DNA from: UBA1479 sp040221095
GTDB taxonomy: Bacteria; Pseudomonadota; Alphaproteobacteria; Rhodospirillales; Casp-alpha2
Assembly: GCA_040221095.1 (NCBI GenBank)
Contig: JAVJVP010000018.1
Coordinates: 248,001-312,000, forward strand
DNA length: 64,000 nt
Reading direction: 5' to 3'
Below are positions 32,723-41,667 of the stretch, piece after piece. The position numbers and the translations under genes were made by a program. The notes beneath the pieces are model-generated. The model had not been told where the DNA came from. It saw only the letters and a program-made list of their open reading frames with translations, and searched no databases. Positions within the stretch are counted from its first letter, which is position 1; every line of letters begins with the position of its first letter.

Positions 32723-34428
32723 CCCGCCATGCGGGAAACGGCCAGAGCGACGCCGATCAGGCTTTCCCCCGCGACCAGCCCGGCGGCGATGGCCGTGCCG
32801 TAACGCTCCGTCCACCCGGGGTTGAGGCGGGCGGCGACGGCGGCGATCACAGCGCCCAGGCAGAGCGACATCGAATTCCACGCCGGGATGACGAAGGCGA
32901 CCCCGGCGGCGGGCGCACTCGGCAGCCACCGCGCGACACGGTCCGGCGCCAGACGGTCAGCTGATCCCAGGATCAGGCCCAACACCGCCGCAACGGCCAT
33001 GGCGGCGGCCGCACCTTCCGGGATCGCGCTTAAGCCCGCCGAAAGCACCTCTGCCACCGCCTTCCAAGTCGCCACGGCCGGGGCCGGCCATTCCGGCGTC
33101 ATCAGCATGGCGGCGGGATCGGGGATCAGGGCCAGATAAACCGCCGCCCCGGCCAGCGATCCCGTCAGCACGCCCAGGGCCTGCGCGTAGATCTGCAATC
33201 GCGGTGCGGCACCCACCAGGAATCCGGTCTTCAAATCATGCATCATGTCGGCGCATTGCCCGGCAGCGCCCCCGGTGATGTTGGCGGTCATCAGGTTGGC
33301 GGCCATGTCGCCGGGCGTCACCGCGCCGTAGGTCAGCTGCGTCACCTTGCCGAGCGCCCCCACGGGCGTAACCCCCGTTTCCCCCGACACCCGGGCGGCG
33401 ATCACGGCCAGCACGTAGCTGAGCGCCACGGCCAGCACGGACACCCAGACCGGCAGGCCGAACAAGGTCCATCCGGCGATGCAGATCAGCGCCGTGACCG
33501 CGGCCAGGGCCAGGGCGTAGCCGCGCCCCATCCGCCCGTCCGTGCTGGCCAGCCGCCGGCGCAGGCGGGCCACGGAAATCGCGAAGGACGTCAGGGCCGC
33601 GACCACCGTCAGGGTCACCCCCGGCCACAGCAGCCAGGCCACCAGGTCGGAAAACCACACCGCGCCGGGCGCCCCCGCCTGAGCCCATCCCCGGTCCAGC
33701 ACCCAGGGGGCGAGCATGCCCCAGGACACCGCCGCGCCGAACAATAGCGACAGCCCCGCGCGCGGGCCGATCAGCGCGCCGAAGCCGATCATCAGCAGCG
33801 ACGGGTCGAACGCCAGGCCCAGGTTCTTGAAGGTCACGCCCCCCGTCAGCGATCCCGGCAGGGCCAGGCGCGGCACCGCCGCGGCAAGATCGACGGCCAG
33901 CTTGACCGCCGCCGAGACCCCCGCCGCCGCCATGAGGGCGCGCAGGCGCGCCGCCTGTTCGCGGCCCTTGCCGTGGATGCGCTTGAGCGTTTCCGCCGTC
34001 GCCATGCCGGCGGGAAAGGCCAGGTTTTCGTGTTCGATCATCTGGCGGCGCAGGCCGGCGGCGACGACCACGCCCAGGATCGACACGCAGAACACCCAGA
34101 ACGCCAGCACGGGCCATTGCAGGGTCTGCCCGGTCAACAGCGTCAGCGCCGGGATGGGGGCGACCAGCCCGCCCGACACGATGGAGGCCGAGGCCGAGGC
34201 GGCGGTCTGGTTGATGTTGTTTTCCCTGAGGCCCAGGGGGGCGGTGCCCAGGCTGCGTTCGGCCAGGCGCCAGGCGCCCACGGCGAGCAGCCCGGCGGCG
34301 ATGGACATGTTGAAGGACCAGCCGATCTTCAGCCCCGAATAGACGTTGCAGGGGGTCAGTGCGGCACCCAGGACCATGCCGGTCAGGACCGCGCGGCGGG
34401 TGAATTCGGCGGGACTTTCCTGTTTCAT
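32719..34428 (-). CDS. OPT family oligopeptide transporter
   Basis: A 569-residue integral membrane protein with roughly 14 hydrophobic helices. The N-terminal LTGMVLGAALTPCNVYSGLKIG and FPAGMATAETLK segments, and FVIPAWNSMSLCLGAV near the C-terminus, are typical of the OPT/YSL family in bacteria. OPT proteins are secondary carriers for peptides or metal chelates. The substrate cannot be read from the sequence. It is at the shorter end of the family range. The gene appears to be monocistronic. Confidence 0.88.
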   Translation of the reverse strand: MKQESPAEFTRRAVLTGMVLGAALTPCNVYSGLKIGWSFNMSIAAGLLAVGAWRLAERSLGTAPLGLRENNINQTAASASASIVSGGLVAPIPALTLLTGQTLQWPVLAFWVFCVSILGVVVAAGLRRQMIEHENLAFPAGMATAETLKRIHGKGREQAARLRALMAAAGVSAAVKLAVDLAAAVPRLALPGSLTGGVTFKNLGLAFDPSLLMIGFGALIGPRAGLSLLFGAAVSWGMLAPWVLDRGWAQAGAPGAVWFSDLVAWLLWPGVTLTVVAALTSFAISVARLRRRLASTDGRMGRGYALALAAVTALICIAGWTLFGLPVWVSVLAVALSYVLAVIAARVSGETGVTPVGALGKVTQLTYGAVTPGDMAANLMTANITGGAAGQCADMMHDLKTGFLVGAAPRLQIYAQALGVLTGSLAGAAVYLALIPDPAAMLMTPEWPAPAVATWKAVAEVLSAGLSAIPEGAAAAMAVAAVLGLILGSADRLAPDRVARWLPSAPAAGVAFVIPAWNSMSLCLGAVIAAVAARLNPGWTERYGTAIAAGLVAGESLIGVALAVSRMAG

Positions 34429-34589
34429 GCCGTTCAGGATTTGCAGACGGAGGGGCCCCTGTCAAACCGGGTCCGGCCGGCGTGATGTCAGAAATCTTGC
34501 GGCGGCGGTCGATGTCCGGAGTATAATCGGGCAAAAGCCGGTACAGGCACCCGCGCCCGGTGTGCGCGGTGACAATATGGGAGGTGTTC

Positions 34590-34967
34590 ATGGATCGCTC
34601 GGTCTTGGTGGTCGAAGACGACGACAACATCGTTCTGTCCCTGACGTTTCTTTTGGAAAAGTCGGGGTTCAAGACGCGCGTCGTCGGCGACGGCAATTCG
34701 GCGCTCAGTGCGATGCGCGCGGCCAAGCCCGATGTGGTGCTGCTCGACGTCATGCTGCCGGAGCGGGACGGGTTTTCCGTTTGCGAGGAGATTCGCGCCA
34801 ACAGCGCCTGGTCCGATGTCTATGTCATCATGTTGACCGCCAAGGGGCGTGAGGCCGACCGCGAGAAGGGCATGGCCGTCGGGGCCGACGACTTCGTGAC
34901 CAAGCCGTTTTCCACCCGCGACCTGGTGGCCCGGGTCAAGGCAGCGGTCGGCCTGGCCGTGGAGTGA
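34590..34967 (+). CDS. Receiver-only response regulator
   Basis: A 125-residue protein consisting of one REC domain: acidic pocket VVEDDD, phospho-acceptor Asp53 in LLDVMLPERDG, the conserved Thr in MLTAKG and Lys105 in FVTKPFS. No DNA-binding or enzymatic output follows. The ATG at 34590 has a GGGAGGT ribosome binding site. It is the first gene of an overlapping operon with a small membrane protein and an SSS-type kinase, so it is probably that kinase's phosphorylation partner or a competitor for the real regulator. Confidence 0.92.
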   Translation: MDRSVLVVEDDDNIVLSLTFLLEKSGFKTRVVGDGNSALSAMRAAKPDVVLLDVMLPERDGFSVCEEIRANSAWSDVYVIMLTAKGREADREKGMAVGADDFVTKPFSTRDLVARVKAAVGLAVE

Positions 34968-35239
34968 CGACGGTGGCGCCGTCAAGCGACCCCGAGCAGC
35001 GGCGCCCCCCCGACCTGCCTGGGCGCGGGGCGGGCAAGGCCGGGGCCATGTCCGTGTCCCTGTTCCTGTTCGCCCTGCTGATGCTGATGCCGCCGATTTT
35101 GATGTTGGTTGAGGACGCGGGTGACCTGTTCCATGTACCCGTGGTCTATATTTTCCTGTTTTCCGTCTGGATCGCGGTCGTCGGCGCGATCTACCTGATC
35201 GCCGAGCGTGTCCGGCGGCCCGACGAGCCGGGCGAATAA
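34964..35239 (+). CDS. Small two-helix membrane protein of an SSS-kinase operon
   Basis: A 91-residue protein starting at a GTG that overlaps the response regulator stop codon (GTGA). A Pro/Arg-rich N-terminus of about 30 residues is followed by two hydrophobic helices (MSVSLFLFALLMLMPPILML and VVYIFLFSVWIAVVGAIYLI). Similar two-helix proteins accompany some SSS-family transporters as accessory subunits. The transporter-kinase gene starts 1 bp after its stop codon. It is not a family I can name with confidence. Confidence 0.75.
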   Translation: MTTVAPSSDPEQRRPPDLPGRGAGKAGAMSVSLFLFALLMLMPPILMLVEDAGDLFHVPVVYIFLFSVWIAVVGAIYLIAERVRRPDEPGE

Positions 35240-35240
35240 G

Positions 35241-37988
35241 ATGCTTCAGGGTTGGGTCATCTTTATCGTCTCGGTGGGCTATCTGGGCGTCCTGTTCGCC
35301 GTCGCCTTCTGGGGTGACAAACGCGCCGACGCCGGGCGGTCGGTCATCAACAACCCCTATATCTACGCGCTCTCCATGGCGGTATATTGCACGAGTTGGA
35401 CCTTCTACGGCTCGGTCGGCCGCGCCGCGACCTCTGGCCTGGATTTCCTGCCGATCTACCTGGGGCCAACCCTGGTGATGGTGCTGTGGCCCTTCGTGCT
35501 GGAAAAGATGGTCCGCATCTCGGCCGAAAACCGCATCACCTCGATCGCCGACTTCATCGCGTCCCGCTACGGCAAGAGTCTCTATCTCGGCGGCATCGTC
35601 ACGGTGCTCGCCGTGTTCGGCATCCTGCCCTACATCGCCCTGCAGCTTAAGGCCGTGTCCACCAGCTTCACGGTCCTGATCCAGTACCCGGAAATCGTCA
35701 TGCCCCGAGATCTGGGCCGCCCGCCCCTGTTCCAGGACACGGCGTTCTTCGTGGCCCTGATCATGGCGCTGTTCGCCATCCTGTTCGGCACCCGCCATAT
35801 CGATGCCTCCGAACATCACGAGGGCATGGTCGTCGCCATCGCCTTCGAATCCGTGATCAAGCTGGCGGCGTTCCTCGCCGTTGGCATCTATGTCACCTAC
35901 GGTCTGCACGACGGGTTTCAGGACCTGTTCGCCAAGGGATCGGAAGTCGGCCACATATACGATCTGACCCATACCTTGGGCAGCGGCGGCTATGCGCAGT
36001 GGTCGACGCTGATGGTGCTGTCCATGTTCGCCATCGTCTGTCTGCCGCGCCAGTTCCAGGTCGGCGTGGTGGAGAACGTCAACCCAGACCACGTGCGCAA
36101 GGCCGCCTGGCTGTTTCCTCTCTACCTGACCGTGATCAACATTTTCGTGTTGCCCATCGCCGTCGGCGGGCTGCTGCAGTTTCCCGAGCACAACGTCGAT
36201 GCCGACACCTTTGTGCTGACCGTGGCCATGGCCAACAACAAGGAGGCCCTGGCCCTGTTCGCCTATATCGGCGGGCTGTCCGCGGCCACGGCCATGCTGA
36301 TCGTCGCCACGGTCGCCTTGGCGACCATGGTGTGCAACGATCTGGTGGTTCCCGTCCTGTTGCGCATGCGGTGGTTCCAGTTGCGCTTCACCGGCGGCCT
36401 GACGGCGTTTCTGCTGGTCGTCCGCCGCAGCGCGATTCTGTTCGTGCTGCTGCTGGCCTATACCTACATGCGGCTGATCGGGGAATCCTACGCGCTGGTT
36501 ACCATCGGCCTGGTGTCCTTCGCCGCGGCGGCGCAGTTCGCGCCGTCCCTGCTGGGGGGCATTTTCTGGAAAGGCGGCACGCGGGCCGGCGCCATAACCG
36601 GGCTTCTGCTGGGCACCTCCATGTGGTTTTACACCCTGGTGCTGCCGTCCTTCGCCCGCTCGGGCTGGGTGGACATGAGCCTCATTGAACTGGGGCCATT
36701 CGGAATTGAGTATCTGAAGCCCTATGCCCTGTTCGGGCTCGACAGGGTCGATCATCTGTCCCATTCGCTGTTCTGGTCGATGCTGGTCAATGTCGGTGGG
36801 TTTGTTTGGGTTTCGCTGCTTAGCCAGCCCAGCGATCTGGAGCAGTTGCAGGCGGGCGAGTTCGTGCAGAAGCTGGACAGTCCGGGCGCGAAGCCGGTCA
36901 CCGCGTGGCGCGGCTCGGCCGCGGTCGGCGAGTTGCAGGACGTGCTGCGCCGCTTTCTCGGCGACGACCGGGCGGGGGCGGCGCTCACCGACTTCGCCGC
37001 GCGCCAGGGGCTGAACCTGGACCTCCGGGCGGAAGCGGCGCCGGCCCTCGTGTCCTTTGCCGAACGGCAGTTGGCGGGCGTCATCGGCGCCGCATCGGCC
37101 CAGGCCGTGGTCGCCAGCGTGACCAAGGGCGAGGTCGTCAGCACCGAGGACCTGATGCGCATCATCGACGAGACGTCGCAGGTCATCGAGTACTCCCACG
37201 AACTTGAGGAGAAATCCAAGGCGCTTGAGGAAACCACGGCCGAACTGCGGGCCGCCAACGAGCGGCTTCAGGAACTGGATCGCATGAAGGACAACTTCAT
37301 CACCACCGTCGGTCACGAGTTCCGCACGCCGTTGACGTCGATCCGCGCGGCGGGGGAAATCCTGTCCGACAACCCGGCCCTGCCCAATGAGGAACGTGAT
37401 CGTTTCTACAGCGTCGTGGTTGCCGAGACCCAGCGCCTGACGCGCCTGATCGACCAACTTCTGGATCTGTCCAAGATGGAAACCGGCAATCTGGAATGGA
37501 AGATGGCGCCGCTCGATTTGGGCGCGACCATCGAGGACGCGGTGGCGGCGGCCTCGCCCCTGGCCCAGGCCGAGGGCGTGCGCCTGGAAACGGACCTGCC
37601 CGATGGCTTGCCCCGGGCCTATGCCGACCGCGACCGGTTGATCCAGGTTCTGGTCAATTTGATTTCCAATGCGGTGAAATTCTGTGATCCGACCGACGGC
37701 TGGATCCGCGTCAGCGCCACGGTGGGCGGCGGTGTGGTCACCGTCGACGTGACCGACAACGGCCCCGGCGTGGCGCCCGGGGAACGGGAGCGTATTTTCG
37801 AGCGCTTTCAGCAGGGCGGGTCGGGCGAAACCCTGACCAACAAGCCGAAAGGCACCGGTTTGGGATTGGCCATCTGCCGCGAGATTGTCGAGCGCTTCGG
37901 CGGCAAGGTGTGGGTCGAGCCGGCGCCGGGGCAGGGCTCCGTGTTCCGCTTCACATTACCCGTGACGATTGCCGAAGCGGCGGGCTGA
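35241..37988 (+). CDS. SSS-type transporter fused to a sensor histidine kinase (CbrA/CrbS-like)
   Basis: A 915-residue protein. Residues 1 to about 530 form a sodium:solute symporter domain of about 13 helices (VYCTSWTFYGSVGRAAT). A linker of the STAC type (SLC5 and two-component-associated) and a coiled coil follow, then HisKA with His692 in VGHEFRTPLTS, and a HATPase domain with LIQVLVNLISNAVKF and GTGLGLAICREIV. CbrA and CrbS proteins with this layout control carbon use and the acetate switch; the transported or sensed solute here is unknown. There is no PAS or receiver domain. The ATG at 35241 is used; frame extension to 35208 overlaps the upstream gene. Confidence 0.92.
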   Translation: MLQGWVIFIVSVGYLGVLFAVAFWGDKRADAGRSVINNPYIYALSMAVYCTSWTFYGSVGRAATSGLDFLPIYLGPTLVMVLWPFVLEKMVRISAENRITSIADFIASRYGKSLYLGGIVTVLAVFGILPYIALQLKAVSTSFTVLIQYPEIVMPRDLGRPPLFQDTAFFVALIMALFAILFGTRHIDASEHHEGMVVAIAFESVIKLAAFLAVGIYVTYGLHDGFQDLFAKGSEVGHIYDLTHTLGSGGYAQWSTLMVLSMFAIVCLPRQFQVGVVENVNPDHVRKAAWLFPLYLTVINIFVLPIAVGGLLQFPEHNVDADTFVLTVAMANNKEALALFAYIGGLSAATAMLIVATVALATMVCNDLVVPVLLRMRWFQLRFTGGLTAFLLVVRRSAILFVLLLAYTYMRLIGESYALVTIGLVSFAAAAQFAPSLLGGIFWKGGTRAGAITGLLLGTSMWFYTLVLPSFARSGWVDMSLIELGPFGIEYLKPYALFGLDRVDHLSHSLFWSMLVNVGGFVWVSLLSQPSDLEQLQAGEFVQKLDSPGAKPVTAWRGSAAVGELQDVLRRFLGDDRAGAALTDFAARQGLNLDLRAEAAPALVSFAERQLAGVIGAASAQAVVASVTKGEVVSTEDLMRIIDETSQVIEYSHELEEKSKALEETTAELRAANERLQELDRMKDNFITTVGHEFRTPLTSIRAAGEILSDNPALPNEERDRFYSVVVAETQRLTRLIDQLLDLSKMETGNLEWKMAPLDLGATIEDAVAAASPLAQAEGVRLETDLPDGLPRAYADRDRLIQVLVNLISNAVKFCDPTDGWIRVSATVGGGVVTVDVTDNGPGVAPGERERIFERFQQGGSGETLTNKPKGTGLGLAICREIVERFGGKVWVEPAPGQGSVFRFTLPVTIAEAAG

Positions 37989-38290
37989 TACGAAGTCCGT
38001 GCAGCCTTGAGTCTGAAATCCGACACGATACAGCCGTGCAAACACTCTCCCCTATCAGGCGGTGCGTGGGCCTGTCATCCCGTGGCACATGGTCGCTTTC
38101 ACACCTCGCGGCCATAGCGTGAACAATTCACTAATTCGGCGCATTTTCGCTTCTTTTCTCTTGATTTTATGAGATTAAATTTCGGAGACAGCCGCGTGAA
38201 CTTCGGTTAATATACGGCAGACCTTCACCCGGGCGGATAACGGAATCCGGGAACAGGCGAGAATCGTGGAACGCCACGAGGGGGAACATT
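37989..38290. other. 302-bp intergenic region upstream of the ScfR-like regulator
   Basis: No gene is supported here. The last 150 bp are clearly richer in A+T than the surroundings and contain TTAATATAC near 38207-38215, a possible -10 element, with no convincing -35 partner. No terminator with a T run follows the kinase gene. Confidence 0.5.
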
Positions 38291-39952
38291 ATGCCGCGAT
38301 CACCAATGCTGGGCGCGCGCCTGCGGCGGCTCCGCAAGGACCGGGGGCTGACGCAGGTTAAGCTGGCTGAGATACTCGGCGTTTCGCCCAGCTACCTGAA
38401 TATGATTGAACACAACGACCGGCCCTTGACCGTGTCGCTGCTGCTCAAGCTCTCGGAGGTTCTCGGGGTCGATCTGCGGGATTTTTCCGCGGGCGACGAG
38501 GTGCGCATCAAAAGCGACCTGGAAGAAGCCCTGTCCGACCCCATGTTCGGCGGCACCCGCCCCTCGGCGGCGGAACTGGACGAATTCGTGACCTCCGTTC
38601 CCGACATCTGCCGCTCCTTCCTGCGGCTCTACCGGTCCTACAGTAACAGCCGCGAGGATGTGGAGGCGCTGACGGACAAGCTGGCTTCCAGCCCCTATCT
38701 GGTGGCTTCCAGCCATTCCGTGCGCACGCTGCTGACCTCGGTCCGCAGCTTCTCGGAAATCCTGCTCGACAACATCGATCTGGCCGCGGCGGAGCGCCAG
38801 AAGTTTCTCGGCATCGTTGTCGACGGCACGGAAAAGCTCACGCTTCAGGTCGATGAACTGCTGCGCTTCATCACCGGCGAAAACCTCGACAATCTGCTCG
38901 AAAGTCGCACGCCTGCGGAAGAAGTCGGTGATTTCACGGAACGCAACGACAACTTTTTCGATGATCTGGACCGCCGCGCCGAGGCGCTCCGCGCTGAAAT
39001 CGGCACGGAAACCGTGGGGCTGTTCTCGCGCCTCGCCGCTGTGCTGCACGAACGCTTCGGGATCGAGGTCGAGACCTCGGCCGTCGGCGATGCAAGCCGG
39101 GGCGGCGCCGTGGTTCCGGCCGTGCGTCTGGAGCCCGGGGCGGGAGGCGGCGGTCGGATGATCGTGCGCGACGATTTGGCCTTGCCCAGCCTGCGCTTCC
39201 ATCTGGCCCGGGAAACGGGCCGCCGTGCCGCCGCCGACCTGATCGACGCCTGGATCAGGGACGCGGAATTGTCCCCCGCGTCGGAGGATTTGTGCCGCGA
39301 TTATCTGGCGGGCTATTTCGCCGCCGCGGTGTTGATGCCCTATGGCGCTTTTCTCAACCGTGCCCGGGCCTATCGGTATGATGTGGAACGCCTGAGTCAG
39401 GCCTTCGGCGTCAGTTTGGAGCAGGCCTGCCGACGTCTGGCGACCCTGCGCCGTCCGGGGCAGGAGGGCGTGCGCTTTCATTTCCTGCGCATCGACAGCG
39501 CCGGCAACGTGTTCCGGCGGGTGCCGGGCTCGGGCCTGCCGATCCCCCGTTTCGCGGGAATCTGTCCGCGCTGGAACGTACATGCGGCCAGCGGGCGGGC
39601 GGGCAACGTCGATGCCCAGGTTCTGCAACTGGCCGACGGCAGCGCCTATCTGTCGGTCGCCTTCGGGCAGCGCAGGCCCGGAGCCGGCTACAATGCGCCG
39701 GACGGCAGCTACGCCCTGGCGCTCGGGTGCCGGCTGGAGGACGCGGGCGAACTGGTCTATTCGGGCGGTCTGGACCTGACCCGGTCCGAGACCTTCCTGC
39801 CCGTCGGGGTGACCTGCCGGCTGTGCGAACGGACCGACTGCGCGCAGCGCGCCCATCCGACGCTTATCCATGCCGTCGAACGCGGGACGTCTGCGCCGGA
39901 CAAACCGGCGCTCAAGGCGGGCCGCAAACAGGCGGCGGCGCTTTCCGACTGA
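38291..39952 (+). CDS. XRE-family short-chain fatty-acid regulator (ScfR/RamB-like)
   Basis: A 553-residue regulator. The N-terminal HTH_XRE domain (residues about 7-62) has LTQVKLAEILGVSPSYLNMIEHNDRP in pieces; the central part matches the IrrE/ImmA-like domain but its HExxH-type motif is degenerate (FHLARETGRR), and the C-terminal DUF2083 module has a cysteine pattern (CRLCERTDC). RamB, PrpR and ScfR proteins bind acyl-CoA and control acetate or propionate metabolism genes. Its position next to a CrbS-like kinase is consistent with short-chain acid sensing. No glyoxylate or methylcitrate genes are in the window. Confidence 0.85.
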   Translation: MPRSPMLGARLRRLRKDRGLTQVKLAEILGVSPSYLNMIEHNDRPLTVSLLLKLSEVLGVDLRDFSAGDEVRIKSDLEEALSDPMFGGTRPSAAELDEFVTSVPDICRSFLRLYRSYSNSREDVEALTDKLASSPYLVASSHSVRTLLTSVRSFSEILLDNIDLAAAERQKFLGIVVDGTEKLTLQVDELLRFITGENLDNLLESRTPAEEVGDFTERNDNFFDDLDRRAEALRAEIGTETVGLFSRLAAVLHERFGIEVETSAVGDASRGGAVVPAVRLEPGAGGGGRMIVRDDLALPSLRFHLARETGRRAAADLIDAWIRDAELSPASEDLCRDYLAGYFAAAVLMPYGAFLNRARAYRYDVERLSQAFGVSLEQACRRLATLRRPGQEGVRFHFLRIDSAGNVFRRVPGSGLPIPRFAGICPRWNVHAASGRAGNVDAQVLQLADGSAYLSVAFGQRRPGAGYNAPDGSYALALGCRLEDAGELVYSGGLDLTRSETFLPVGVTCRLCERTDCAQRAHPTLIHAVERGTSAPDKPALKAGRKQAAALSD

Positions 39953-40088
39953 CGGACGCTTTCGGCCTTTCCCATTGTGAATTTCGTAAACCATTGCCTG
40001 AAGCGGAATCGTCCTGCGTGCTATCATGGGCTTGTCCCGCGGCATGCCGGGACCGCGGGCGGGGTGTGGACAAGGGGCTGACGAGACG

Positions 40089-40769
40089 ATGATCATCCAT
40101 GTGGAAAAGCTGCTCGACGATGACCGGCTCGGCGAAATCGATGCCATTCTCGATGGCGTTCCCTGGATCGACGGGGCCACCGGGATGCGCGACGACATCA
40201 AGGCCGTGAAGCGCAACCGCCAGGCCGACCGGACCGCCGCCGGTGACGCCCTGACGCCCGCCGACCGTCTGGTCATGGGCGCGATCGGGCAGTCGGCGCC
40301 GATCCTCAACGGAACCTTCCCCCACCGCATCATGCGCCCGCTCTATGCCCGCTACGGCGAGGGCGCGGAATACGGCCTGCACACGGACAACCCCTTCATC
40401 GGTAACCCGGAATCGATCCGCGCCGACGTGTCCTGCACGCTGTTTTTGAATGCGCCGGAAGACTACGAAGGGGGCGAGCTGGTCATCCTGGCCCCCGGCG
40501 GCGAGGTCAAGGTCAAGCTGCCCCGGGGGGCCGCCGTGGTCTATCCCACGGGCTGGCACCACCGGGTCGAGGCGGTAACCAGGGGCGAGCGGCGGGTCGC
40601 CGTGACCTGGATCCAGAGCCGCGTCGCCTCCGCCGAGCGCCGCGAGATCCTGGCCGACGCCAACGGCGTCGCCCATCACCTGCACCAGACGGCGGCCAAC
40701 AGCCCGGCCGCCCTGACCGCGCAACGGGTGTTCAACAGCCTGATGCGGCGTTGGGCCGACGGTAGCTAG
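40089..40769 (+). CDS. PKHD-type Fe(II)/2-oxoglutarate hydroxylase (PiuC-like)
   Basis: A 226-residue hydroxylase. The iron ligands are in GLHTDNPF (HxD) and GWHHRVEAV, and the 2-oxoglutarate Arg in ERRVAVTWIQS. This set and the C-terminal block match the PiuC/YbiX family, commonly linked to TonB-dependent iron uptake. No TonB receptor is adjacent here. I use the ATG at 40089, which begins the fold with MIIHVEKLL. It is followed after 190 bp by the tungstate operon on the same strand. Confidence 0.92.
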   Translation: MIIHVEKLLDDDRLGEIDAILDGVPWIDGATGMRDDIKAVKRNRQADRTAAGDALTPADRLVMGAIGQSAPILNGTFPHRIMRPLYARYGEGAEYGLHTDNPFIGNPESIRADVSCTLFLNAPEDYEGGELVILAPGGEVKVKLPRGAAVVYPTGWHHRVEAVTRGERRVAVTWIQSRVASAERREILADANGVAHHLHQTAANSPAALTAQRVFNSLMRRWADGS

Positions 40770-40879
40770 GCGCCGCCCGCCCCTTCCCTGAGCCACAGCC
40801 GAACCCGGCCGCCCGCAGTCTCTCCGGCCGCCGGGGATGCTTGCGTGCTTCCGGAATTTATGCAAAATTACGTCAAATA

Positions 40880-40902
40880 CGTATAATTATGCATAATTTA
40901 CG
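40880..40902. promoter_or_regulatory. Palindromic operator candidate upstream of tupBCA
   Basis: In an AT-rich patch 58-80 bp before tupB there is a perfect 14-bp palindrome, AATTATGCATAATT (40885-40898), flanked by CGTA on the left (40880-40883) and TACG on the right (40899-40902) with one base of asymmetry. The flanks echo the CGTTAT/ATAACG arms near the regulator gene at 45296-45321, though spacing differs. Likely an oxyanion-responsive operator. Confidence 0.5.
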
Positions 40903-40959
40903 GAATCGCGCGGGGCATCCCACGCATCCTGGGAATGGGAACGGGCGGACAGCCGGATA

Positions 40960-41667
40960 ATGCAGGATTTCAGCCAGGCATTTCTCACAGCCTTTTCTTT
41001 GCTGTTCAGCTTCGACGCGGACCTGATGGAGGTCATCGCGCTGTCGCTGCGCGTCAGCCTGACGGCGCTCTTGGCCGCCGGACTGATCGGGCTCAGCATC
41101 GGCGCCCTGCTGGCCGTGACGCGGTTTCCCGGCCGTGGCCTGGCGCTGGTCGTCGTCAATTCCATGATGGGCCTGCCGCCGGTGGTGGTCGGCCTGATCG
41201 TCTACATGCTGCTGTCCAACGCCGGGCCGCTCGGCTTTATGGGACTGCTCTACACGCCGACGGCCATGATCATCGCCCAGGCGATCCTGATCCTGCCGAT
41301 CATCGCCGCCCTGTCGCGCCAGGTGATCGAGGACCTGCACAACGAATACGCCGACCAGTTCCGGTCCTTCTGCGTGCCCACGGGGCGGATGATGGCGGAG
41401 CTTCTGTGGGACGCGCGCTATTCCCTGCTCACGGTCATGCTGGCCGGGCTCGGCCGCGCCATGGCCGAGGTCGGCGCCGTCATCATCGTCGGCGGCAACA
41501 TCAACCATCTGACCCGGGTCATGACGACGACCATCGCGCTTGAGACCTCGAAGGGCGATCTGGCGCTCGCGCTCGGCCTCGGCGTCGTGCTGCTGACCAT
41601 CGCGCTGACCATCAACGCGGCGGTCATGGGCCTGAACGCGACGGCGAAAAGGCAGGCCTATGCCTGA
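40960..41667 (+). CDS. tupB: Tungstate ABC transporter permease
   Basis: A 235-residue inner-membrane permease of about five helices, with the BPD_transp_1 core. The EAA-like loop is around FCVPTGRMMAELLWDARYSLL and GRAMAEVGAVIIVGGNINHLTRVMTTTIALET contains blocks typical of TupB. Together with TupC and TupA encoded downstream it imports WO4(2-). It overlaps tupC by 8 bp. Tungstate import fits organisms with tungsten formate dehydrogenases or aldehyde oxidoreductases; none of these enzymes is in the window, though a molybdenum hydroxylase lies at 14-17.7 kb. Confidence 0.9.
   Translation: MQDFSQAFLTAFSLLFSFDADLMEVIALSLRVSLTALLAAGLIGLSIGALLAVTRFPGRGLALVVVNSMMGLPPVVVGLIVYMLLSNAGPLGFMGLLYTPTAMIIAQAILILPIIAALSRQVIEDLHNEYADQFRSFCVPTGRMMAELLWDARYSLLTVMLAGLGRAMAEVGAVIIVGGNINHLTRVMTTTIALETSKGDLALALGLGVVLLTIALTINAAVMGLNATAKRQAYA

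Noticed and set aside
34488..37457. Minus-strand open frame of nearly 990 codons over the SSS-kinase gene
   Set aside because: Its translation is rich in Gly, His, Gln and Arg with no domain; the sense strand holds a clear transporter-kinase, so this is a GC shadow.
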